DNA of 64,000 nt. Source: Kallotenue papyrolyticum (GTDB lineage: Bacteria; Chloroflexota; Chloroflexia; Chloroflexales; Kallotenuaceae). Location of the stretch: assembly GCF_000526415.1 (NCBI RefSeq), contig NZ_JAGA01000003.1, positions 1,116,001 to 1,180,000 on the forward strand. Reading direction: 5' to 3'. The number at the start of each line of letters is the position of its first letter. The first letter of the stretch is position 1. A model generated the notes under the pieces. It was not told the origin of the DNA. It was given only the letters and a program-made list of their open reading frames with translations, and searched no databases. The translations under genes were made by a program, and so were the position numbers. Positions 53,485 to 61,495 of the stretch are shown one piece after another.

Positions 53485-55266
53485 TCAACGCAGGGTCGCC
53501 AGCGTTTGGCCGGCCTGCACAGCGGTACGCTCCTGGACCAGGACCTCGGCGATCGTGCCGGCGCGCGGCGCGGTGATCTCATTCTCCATCTTCATGGCCT
53601 CGATCACAAACAGCACCTGTCCGGCTTCGACCGGCATGCCGGGTTGGGCGCGAATCGCGACGATCGTGCCCTGAATCGGGCTCACCACCGCGTTGTTGTC
53701 CAGCGCGCGTGCAGCGCCAGCGCTGCCACCCCGGCGCCCGCCACGCGGCTGCGCTGCTGCCGGACCGTTAACCGGCAGCACGGGCAGGCCCACACCGGCA
53801 ATCCGCACCGCGAAGCGCCGCCCATTGACCTCAACATCAAACATGCGCACCTGTGCCGACGCATGACCGTTGCCCTCGGCCGGCGCGATCGGCCGCTCCA
53901 GCGCACGCAGATCGGCGTCGGTGACGTGAGTACCGATGAAGCGGATCGTCGCCTCGCCGCGCGCAAAGGCAGGCGTGTCCATCACCAACTGGTGGAAGGG
54001 GATGGTAGTATGCACGCCATCGATCTCGAAATCGGCCAGCGCGCGACGCATGCGGGCAATCGCTTCGTCGCGATCCTGGCCCCAGACGATCAGTTTGGCG
54101 ATCAGCGAGTCGTAGAACTGGGGGATCGTATCGCCCTCGGTGTAGCCGCTGTCCACGCGCACGCCAAAGCCATGCGGCTCGCGATAGCGCGTGATCGTGC
54201 CCAGCGCTGGGCGAAAGGCATGCGCCGGATCCTCGGCATTGATGCGGCATTCGATGGCGTGGCCACGTAGTTCGATCTGCTCCTGCGTCCAGGGCAGGGG
54301 CAAGCCTTGCGCCACGCGGATCTGCCACTTGACTAGATCAATACCGGTCACCTGTTCGGTGACGGTGTGCTCGACCTGGATGCGCGTATTCATCTCCAGG
54401 AAGTAGAAGCGTCCGTCCTCGAACAGGAATTCGAGCGTACCCGCGCCGGTGTAGCCGACGCGCTGCGCCAGGCGCACTGCAGCCATGCCCATCGCCGTGC
54501 GCAATTCGGGTGTGAGTGCCGGCGAGGGACTTTCTTCGATCAGTTTTTGGTGCCGCCGCTGGATCGAACAGTCGCGCTCGCCAAGGTAGAGCACGTTGCC
54601 GTGCTGATCGGCCAGTACCTGGATCTCGATGTGGCGCGGATTGAGGATGTACTTCTCGACATAGACCTCATCGCTCTTGAAGGCGGCTGCCGCCTCGCGG
54701 CGCGCCGACTCATAGGCCGCCGGCACCTCGTCGGGCGCGTTGACCACTTTGAGGCCCCGCCCACCACCACCGGCACTGGCCTTGATCGCGATCGGGTAGC
54801 CAAACTCGGCGGCCAGACGCAGCACCTCTTCCGCCGACTCAACCGGATGGGTTGTGCCCGGCACTACCGGCACATCTGCGGCGATGGCCTCGTTGCGCGC
54901 CGGCACTTTGCCGCCCATGCGCGCCATCGCCTCCGGTGATGGTCCGATGAAGATCAGGCCGGCATCGCGACAGGCGCGCGCAAAGTCGGCATTTTCCGCC
55001 AGAAAGCCATAGCCGGGATGGATCGCTTCGGCGCCGGCGCGTTTGGCGGTCTCGATAATGCGCTCGATTTGGAGGTAGCTTTCGGTAGCCGGTGGCGGAC
55101 CGATTAGGTAGGCTTCATCGGCATAGCGCACATGGAGCGCACGACGGTCGGCCTCCGAATAGACTGCGACCGTGCGTAGGCCCAGCTCCTTACAGGCGCG
55201 CATGACGCGTAACGCGATCTCGCCCCGATTGGCAATCAGTACGGTCGAAAACAAGGCGGGCTCCAT
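53485..55266 (-). CDS. Acyl-CoA carboxylase alpha subunit (biotin carboxylase + BCCP)
   Basis: A 593-residue fusion. The biotin carboxylase part (about 1-450) starts LIANRGEIALRVMRAC and has HPGYGFLAEN, the ATP-grasp loop KASAGGGGRGLKVV, ERDCSIQRRHQK, and EMNTRIQVEHTVTE. A Pro/Ala/Gly-rich linker (about 495-520) leads to a BCCP domain with the biotinylation motif EAMKM (Lys559). This is the arrangement of acetyl-/propionyl-CoA carboxylase alpha subunits; in Chloroflexota they may serve fatty-acid synthesis or autotrophic carbon fixation. No carboxyltransferase gene is in the window, so the substrate is open. A small gene precedes it by 53 bases. Confidence 0.93.
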   Translation of the reverse strand: MEPALFSTVLIANRGEIALRVMRACKELGLRTVAVYSEADRRALHVRYADEAYLIGPPPATESYLQIERIIETAKRAGAEAIHPGYGFLAENADFARACRDAGLIFIGPSPEAMARMGGKVPARNEAIAADVPVVPGTTHPVESAEEVLRLAAEFGYPIAIKASAGGGGRGLKVVNAPDEVPAAYESARREAAAAFKSDEVYVEKYILNPRHIEIQVLADQHGNVLYLGERDCSIQRRHQKLIEESPSPALTPELRTAMGMAAVRLAQRVGYTGAGTLEFLFEDGRFYFLEMNTRIQVEHTVTEQVTGIDLVKWQIRVAQGLPLPWTQEQIELRGHAIECRINAEDPAHAFRPALGTITRYREPHGFGVRVDSGYTEGDTIPQFYDSLIAKLIVWGQDRDEAIARMRRALADFEIDGVHTTIPFHQLVMDTPAFARGEATIRFIGTHVTDADLRALERPIAPAEGNGHASAQVRMFDVEVNGRRFAVRIAGVGLPVLPVNGPAAAQPRGGRRGGSAGAARALDNNAVVSPIQGTIVAIRAQPGMPVEAGQVLFVIEAMKMENEITAPRAGTIAEVLVQERTAVQAGQTLATLR

Positions 55267-55319
55267 TCCTGCTCAGGCCTTGGCGCGCACGGACGGTGTG
55301 GGCAGCCACCGCCCTCGCG

Positions 55320-55607
55320 CTACAGTCCAATTACACCGGTCATGCCGCTCCACGCGCGGCGGTAGCGCTCGATGGTATGCCAACGTGGCGGCGGCACGCG
55401 CGCCGGCCGCAGACCGATCGCCGCCAGTTTGGCCGAAGCCTGCCAGCTTGGCCGCACCTCCAGGGCCGGCGCGTAGGTCGGTGCCTGGGTCAGCGCTGCC
55501 TGCTCTTCGACCAGGAAAGCTTCCACTGCCGCGAGTGCGGCGACCAGCTCGTCATCCGGCTCCAACGCCGGTGTACCGCTCATACGTCGCTGATTCACGT
55601 CGCTCAT
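55320..55607 (-). CDS. Small protein upstream of the carboxylase gene
   Basis: A 95-residue protein with an acidic N-terminal helix (DDELVAALAAVEAFLVEEQA) and a basic, Trp-containing C-terminal part (WQASAKLAAIGLRPARV, RWHTIERYRRAW). The place next to a carboxylase alpha subunit and the Ala-x-x-x-Ala-Phe helix plus Trp/Arg tail suggest an acyl-CoA carboxylase accessory (epsilon-like) subunit; this is inference. The binding site is weak. Confidence 0.55.
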   Translation of the reverse strand: MSDVNQRRMSGTPALEPDDELVAALAAVEAFLVEEQAALTQAPTYAPALEVRPSWQASAKLAAIGLRPARVPPPRWHTIERYRRAWSGMTGVIGL

Positions 55608-55726
55608 TATATGCCAGGCGCGCGCTCACGCGCAACCGGCAGACGATCCTGAGCATCCCGCGCCCCAGCAGCAGCAACGCGCCGGGTCCGCTCCCCGACG
55701 CGCTGCATCGATGCGACACAGTGATG

Positions 55727-56551
55727 TTATTTGCCTTTGCCGCCACCCTTGCCGCCGTGATCACCACCGTTGCCGCCGCCATTACCTGGCTTGGCCGGCG
55801 GTTGCGGCTTGGGCGCGTTGGTGGATTTGCCGCTGCCTTGCTCCTTGTTTTCCGGCTTCCCGGTCTCCCGGTCTTGCGGTCGGCCGGTCTCTCGATCTGG
55901 GTTGCCCCGATCTGCGCGCTCCAAATCGTCCCGCTTTAGCCGTCCCAGATTGCACTCATTGGCCGCGGCGGTGCCGAGCGCCTGCGTGCGGATCTCGCCC
56001 ATGCCCATGCCGCGCTGGTGCATGGCGATCAACTGTTCGACGGTGTAGCTGCCACCTGTGCCGCAACGTCCGTAGGCGATGCTATAGAACTGCGCCAGGA
56101 TGCCGTAGCCCACCCCCAGGGCATGGTAGCCCTCGACCTCGGCGACCGGCACGCCGAACTCCTCAGCAAGCTCGCGCGCGATCGGATGACCGTCCGCCAC
56201 CGGCGCGAGGGTTGCCGTCGGGCTGACGATGACCGTCGGCGTGACCACGGCTGTGGGTGTGAGCGTAGCTGTGGCTGTAACCACTGCGGTTGGCTCCGGC
56301 GTTACAGTCGCGGTGACCGTCGCCGTGAGCGTTGGTGTCAGCACAGCGGTGGGGCTTGCCAGCACGGGCGTGGTGGTCAGAACCAGCGTCGGAGTTGGCA
56401 GCGGGCTGGCGCTCGCCGGCAAGGGCGTCAGTTGGGCAATGCGCCGATCGAGACCGCGACTCACGCCGGGTGCAGCGGGCACTCCGCAGCCTACCAGGCC
56501 AGCGCTCAGCAGCACTCCTACCAACCACATCAGACGAGGTTGCATCTTCAT
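55727..56551 (-). CDS. Low-complexity lipoprotein with Thr/Pro-rich stalk
   Basis: A 274-residue predicted lipoprotein. The lipobox is SAGLVGC (Cys about 22). A long Thr/Pro/Val-rich stalk (about 40-115, repeats of T-P-T-x-x-x-T) comes before a folded region (about 118-210) with VEGYHALGVGYG and two Cys residues (YGRCGTG, ANECNLG) that may pair. The C-terminal tail is first acidic/basic (RETGRPQDRETGKPE) and then Gly/Lys-rich. Surface-exposed in a cell wall context; function unknown. ATG 56551 follows GGAGGG. The frame upstream of it is not coding. Confidence 0.7.
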   Translation of the reverse strand: MKMQPRLMWLVGVLLSAGLVGCGVPAAPGVSRGLDRRIAQLTPLPASASPLPTPTLVLTTTPVLASPTAVLTPTLTATVTATVTPEPTAVVTATATLTPTAVVTPTVIVSPTATLAPVADGHPIARELAEEFGVPVAEVEGYHALGVGYGILAQFYSIAYGRCGTGGSYTVEQLIAMHQRGMGMGEIRTQALGTAAANECNLGRLKRDDLERADRGNPDRETGRPQDRETGKPENKEQGSGKSTNAPKPQPPAKPGNGGGNGGDHGGKGGGKGK

Positions 56552-56778
56552 CGAGCTTCCCTCCGCATCAGAACGTCGCCGGACCAGCGTCGTGGGGGGT
56601 CCGTACCCTGGATACGGCGTTCCTTGCATCAGCATCTGTGTGACCGTTGAGCGCGGCCAAAGGATACGGGCAGCGCCATAGTCCATCGGTACTACTTTTT
56701 AGCGCAGGAGGGAGCTGACCATCAGCTGAATGGGCAGGGCACGGCGGGCGCGGCGCCGCGCCCGCCGTGCTCTTATGC

Positions 56779-58959
56779 TCAACGTCTGACCCCAAGTGTT
56801 GGATAGGTGTGGCCGTTGCGGTTGCCGGAGATCAGCGGTTGATTGATCAGGCTGGCCAGCGCGGTGCTGAGCGAAGCAGCGGTTGAGACGTTGCTCAGGT
56901 CGATGCCGAGACCGACAATGCTCTGCGCGATTTCAGGGCGCACGCCGACGAGGATGACATTGGCACCCAGCAGGCGTGCCGCTTGCGCGGCCTGGATCAG
57001 CGCGTTTGCAACCTGGGTATCGACAACTGCCACCCCGGTAATGTCCAGCAGCACGGTCGCAGCGTGTTGTTCCGCAGTTGCCGTCAGCATGGTATCGATC
57101 AGATGTTGAGCGCGGAGCGAATCGATCGCGCCGATCAGCGGGATCAACAGCACGCCCGGCAATAGTGGCAGCACCGGACTGCCCAATTCGCGCACGGTGT
57201 CGGAGAGCGCGCGTTCGCGCTCCAGCGCGGCACGCAGTTCCGCCGCCTGGTTGGCCTGCACCTGTAGCAGATGTTCGCGCTCAATGGCGGTGCTCAACAG
57301 CGCCAGCCACTGCAGCAACTCACCGCGTCCGGCGTGGTAGTGGGCATTGAAGGGATAGACCAAGCCTAGCACGCCCCAGTAGCGCTGTGGCGTGACCAAC
57401 GGGAGCAACATCACCAGCTCTTCACCGCGCTGGACGGTGGGTGGCAACAATGCGGGTGGTGGAAAGTCCTCGGCCATCCAGCGCTGCCCGATCGGGTGTC
57501 CGTCAGTGGGCATCGGGCCGAAGGTAGCAACGATCTCCAACTGGCGTTGATCGAACGGTGCGGCGTCGCGCCACAATGCCAGACACCCCCAGCGCGCGTT
57601 GGTCGAGTACAGCCAGTTCAGATCGCCGGTAGCGCTGGCGGTGCCACGCACCAAGGCGCGGTTGATATCGTAATTGCTGTCGATAATGCGCTCGAGCTGC
57701 AAGGCCCAGCGGCTGAGCACCTGTTGAGCGGCGCGGCTCTGCGCTTCGGCCATCTGCTCGATGAAACGATTGAGCCGGGTGCGCGCTTCGGGATCGACGC
57801 TGGGACGCGCCATCAACCGCGCCTCGGCGGCGCGGCGCAGTTGATCGAGCAGCGCTTGCAACAGATAGGCGTTGTTGTGCGTCAGACGCACCGCTTCGCG
57901 CCAAGCCTGTTCCAGATCAACGATCGAGGGTGGCGGTGTACCATCCAGGGCGGCCTGCAGTGCCTCCAGCAGACGGGTCACGCCCGGCCAGATCGTCTCC
58001 GGTGCGGTGTCGGGTGGGAGGCGTTCAGGATAGAGCGCCTGCGCCGTGAGGTAGGTAGCCAGTGCCGCTGGATCGCGTGCTTGATCGGCATCGATCGGTC
58101 CGAACTGGTGCGTCTGTTGCAGATCGCGGCAACCACACGAACGACGCAGAATCAAGGCCGCCTCAACCGTATCAACCACCGGCGGCACCTCGGCGCCGGC
58201 CAGGCGCGCCAGTAGCAGCTCGACCGCGCGGCTACCCAGCGCATCGAAGCGTTGACGCACGCTGGTGAGCGGCACATGGGTATATTGCGCCAGAGGCATG
58301 TCGTCGAAGCCAACCAAGGCGATATCATCGGGGATGCGCACGCCGGCTTCCAGCAGGCGCTCCATCAGACCAATCGCAATGCGATCGGTGATCGCGGCGA
58401 TCGCGCTACAGCGCAGGCCGCGCGCCAGCAACTCCTCGGCGACCTGCCGCCCGCCGCTTTCGATGAAGTCCGCTGATGAAAAGATCAACTCCGGATCAAC
58501 GGGGATACCGGCTTCGGCCAGCGCAGCCTCATAACCGGCGCGCCGTTCGCGACCATCGTCCTGCTGATCATTGCCGACAAACGCGATGCGCCGATGCCCA
58601 TGGGCGATGAGATGCGCGACAGCCGCGCGCATGCCGTTGCGGTTGTCTACACGCACCACCGGACAGGGCAGGTCGGGCAGCGCGGCACTAATGGAGACCA
58701 CCGGCCGACGGGTTGCGCGGATCCGTTCAAGGTAACCAGCCGCAATGATGTCGATCGTTGTGATCCAGCCCTGCACATGGTGCCAGGCAAGCAAGGCTTC
58801 CGCGGCAGCATAGGTGTGCTCAAGCCCTTCGCGTGGGGTTTGCACGGCGATCACTGTGACGCCATGGCGTCGGGCGCAGCGCTGGATGCCGCTAAGCAGC
58901 GCGCCAAAGTAACCACCTTCCACGTAGGGGATCAGCACACCGATGGTTGTGGTGGACAT
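56779..58959 (-). CDS. LacI-type sensor fused to a STAS domain
   Basis: A 726-residue cytoplasmic regulator. Residues 5-275 are a periplasmic-binding-protein/LacI sugar-sensor fold (IGVLIPYVEGGYFGALL, GHRRIAFVGND, DDIALVGFDDMPLAQY, TSVRQRF) ending in the ILRRSCGC motif common in such fusions. There is no helix-turn-helix before it. A helical, GAF-like middle (about 350-590) follows. The last ~110 residues are a STAS domain of the RsbR/RsbS kind (LLDITGVAVVDTQVANALI). These domains suggest a sugar-responsive partner-switching stressosome-type component. ATG 58959 has GGTG upstream; the frame is three codons longer. Confidence 0.82.
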   Translation of the reverse strand: MSTTTIGVLIPYVEGGYFGALLSGIQRCARRHGVTVIAVQTPREGLEHTYAAAEALLAWHHVQGWITTIDIIAAGYLERIRATRRPVVSISAALPDLPCPVVRVDNRNGMRAAVAHLIAHGHRRIAFVGNDQQDDGRERRAGYEAALAEAGIPVDPELIFSSADFIESGGRQVAEELLARGLRCSAIAAITDRIAIGLMERLLEAGVRIPDDIALVGFDDMPLAQYTHVPLTSVRQRFDALGSRAVELLLARLAGAEVPPVVDTVEAALILRRSCGCRDLQQTHQFGPIDADQARDPAALATYLTAQALYPERLPPDTAPETIWPGVTRLLEALQAALDGTPPPSIVDLEQAWREAVRLTHNNAYLLQALLDQLRRAAEARLMARPSVDPEARTRLNRFIEQMAEAQSRAAQQVLSRWALQLERIIDSNYDINRALVRGTASATGDLNWLYSTNARWGCLALWRDAAPFDQRQLEIVATFGPMPTDGHPIGQRWMAEDFPPPALLPPTVQRGEELVMLLPLVTPQRYWGVLGLVYPFNAHYHAGRGELLQWLALLSTAIEREHLLQVQANQAAELRAALERERALSDTVRELGSPVLPLLPGVLLIPLIGAIDSLRAQHLIDTMLTATAEQHAATVLLDITGVAVVDTQVANALIQAAQAARLLGANVILVGVRPEIAQSIVGLGIDLSNVSTAASLSTALASLINQPLISGNRNGHTYPTLGVRR

Positions 58960-59730
58960 AGGGGGCACCTTTCAGGAACGTGACTGTGTTCCAACTTGTG
59001 GCTGCAAAGCCATCACGACCTACTCGGTCAGTATGACCAGGGAGGGGCAGGCCTGCTGCCGTTCATTGTTCATGTCGATCCGTATCCATCCATTGATACG
59101 GGCTGTAGCTGCCGAGATCGACGCGACAGGCGTGGCTCTGGTCTCGGTTTTCGCCGCGGGTACGCTACTGGGCGGTTGTCCGGATCGCTGGTCTGCTCGC
59201 ACTTATTAAAACGTGGTTATAAGGGCTTTGAAGGCCTATCACCACCCTATCCTTTGCAAACGCCCGAGCATGACTTAAGTACTATGCCCGCCACCGCTCG
59301 TGGCACGCCAATCCAGGCGTGCTCGGCAGAGATGCGCCGTTCACCAAGCCGAGTGGTCGGTGCTGCAGCTTAGCAGCATGCCCAGTAGGGCTGCACGCGT
59401 GAGTGGTGAGATGTATCAAAAAATCGATTAAATATTTTTATCAAATTTTCCAGCCCCAACGTTGCTATAACGCTCTTGACAAAGTTCCTATCTTGTTCTA
59501 GCCTTGGTAAATAACTCATTAACCGCTTGGGAGCGATTCCAAAATCCTCGGTTTCGTTGTAGGTGACTGCGGGTAGATTGGTGTACCTACCGACAAGGAG
59601 GTGAAGGACGTTGGACTAGAAGCTGCGCGTTCGGCACCCCCCATGGCAATGTTGCCCACCTCAATGAAGATGTCCTCAACGGTCGATTGATAGGCCGGTG
59701 AAGTCCACCCCAAATCCAGGAGGGATGGCA
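58960..59730. other. Divergent intergenic region, AT-rich patch
   Basis: 771 bases between the sensor gene and the S8 peptidase gene. No gene seen. The stretch 59405-59520 is notably AT-rich and contains a TTGACA at 59476-59481 with only a poor -10 (TAGCCT) at 17 bases, which may drive the peptidase. An AGGAGGG at 59718-59724 is the peptidase binding site. Confidence 0.5.
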
Positions 59731-61340
59731 ATGCATACGCTACAGGCACCACAGGTTGGAGCGACAGCTCGGCTACGCTGGTGGTTCGTTATGATGGCGA
59801 TCGGTCTCTGTTTGGCACTGGTAGCTGCGCTGGCACAGCAGCCCGGAGGCCTCGGGGGGGCAGCGCGCTGCGCGTCCAACCCTATCTGCTGGATATAGCA
59901 CAGCGTACGCCGGATGTACGCGTCAGTACGATTATTCAAACCGCGGGCCAGCCCGATGTGGTGCGCGCTGCCGTAGCGCGCGTCGGTGGCGAGGTGACCT
60001 CGAGCATCGATATGATCCGCGCGCTGGTGGTGACGTTGCCGGCACGGGCCGTACTTGAGCTGGGACGTCTGCCGGATGTGCGCTGGATCTCCTATGATGC
60101 GCCGATGACCGGCAGCAGCTGCGGCGCGTGCGTGGATGTGTCGCGTTTGCAGGCGGCCTATATCAAGACGATTGGCGCCGACCGCGTGTGGAACGAGCTG
60201 GGCTACACCGGTAAGGGCATTGGCGTCGCAGTGCTTGATAGCGGCATCAACGATCAGGCCGATCTGTACACCATCGATGGACGCAATCGCATTGTGGCAG
60301 CGGTCTATTTCAACCAAGGCTACAACCAGAATCCCTACGACCAGTACGGCCATGGCAACCATGTTGCCGGGATCGTCGGCGGCAACGGACGCCAGTCGCG
60401 CGGCGCGTACATCGGCGTTGCGCCCGATGTCAACCTGATCAATGTCAAGGTGCTCGACGAACAGGGCTACACCAGCATGGCCCGTGTGCTAGATGGCCTG
60501 CAGTGGATCTACAACAACCATCAACGCTACAATATTCGCGTAGTGAATCTTTCGTTGAATAGCGGCATTCCCGAGTCGTATCATGTCAATCCGGTCAATG
60601 CTGCACTTGAGCTGTTGTGGTTCCACAAGATTGTGGTCGTGGTCTCAGCCGGCAATCGCGCCGGTGAAGCACTGGCCTCGCCGGCCAACGATCCCTTCGT
60701 GATCACGGTCGGTGCGACCGACGATCGCGGTACGGCCAGCCTCAGTGATGACGCACTGGCACCCTTCTCGGCCTACGGTGTCAGCAGCGATGGTGTCGCC
60801 AAGCCAGACCTGGTCGCCCCGGGCACCAACATCATCAGCTCGATTGGGATTGCCGGCACCGAGCTGCAGCGCAAGTATCCCAGCCATATCGTCAATGACC
60901 TGTACTTCCGTATGTCGGGCACCTCAATGTCGGCGCCGATGGTTGCCGGCACGGTCGCGCTGCTGTTGCAAAAGGAGCCCAATCTGACGCCCGATCAGGT
61001 CAAATACCGGCTGTTGTCCACGGCGCGGCGCTTCGATAGCACACAGCGCAGTGGCGCCGGCTACCTGGACGCCTATGCCGCGCTCACCGCTTCCACAACA
61101 GCTAACGCCAACACCGGCCAGACGGTAAGCCAGTTGCTGTGGCCCGACAATCAGGCGGTGACCTGGAACTCGAGCCAGTGGTCAACAGTCCAGTGGTATC
61201 GGGGTTTGTGGAATTCAAGCCAGTGGTCTACAGTTCAGTGGTATCGTGGGCTAGAATATTCGGCGGATGTACAATGGTATCGCGGCCTTATGACTGAGGC
61301 GCGGCCGTGGGCGTCGAACGCCGACTACTGGCAGCCCTGA
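59731..61340 (+). CDS. Subtilisin-like (S8) exported peptidase, frameshifted
   Basis: Translation from ATG 59731 (AGGAGGG at six bases) gives a signal peptide (RLRWWFVMMAIGLCLALVAALAQ), but after a G7 run at 59854-59860 this frame stops at TAG 59896. The rest of the enzyme is in another frame, open from 59781 to 61340; one extra G would join them (GGLGGG-SALRVQPYLLD). The mature part has a propeptide-like region (about 50-130), then the catalytic triad: Asp in VAVLDSGI, His in GHGNHVAG, Ser in GTSMSAPM, with the oxyanion Asn in VVSAGN. The C-terminus has repeated WNSSQWSTVQWYRGL units. As given the gene is interrupted; expression depends on slippage or on the frame being read wrongly. Confidence 0.82.
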
Positions 61341-61495
61341 GTCGAGCGTATAGCCATAGGTGAGCGGCGGGGACGCATGTCTCCGCCGCTCTGCTGTTGT
61401 TCGAAACAGTAGGCTCTCCGCCTGCATGCCGGCAGCGCTGCGTGCTGCAGATCGGTCTGGTAGGCCGGCGGACGGGAGCAAGGGCAGGCGAACGT

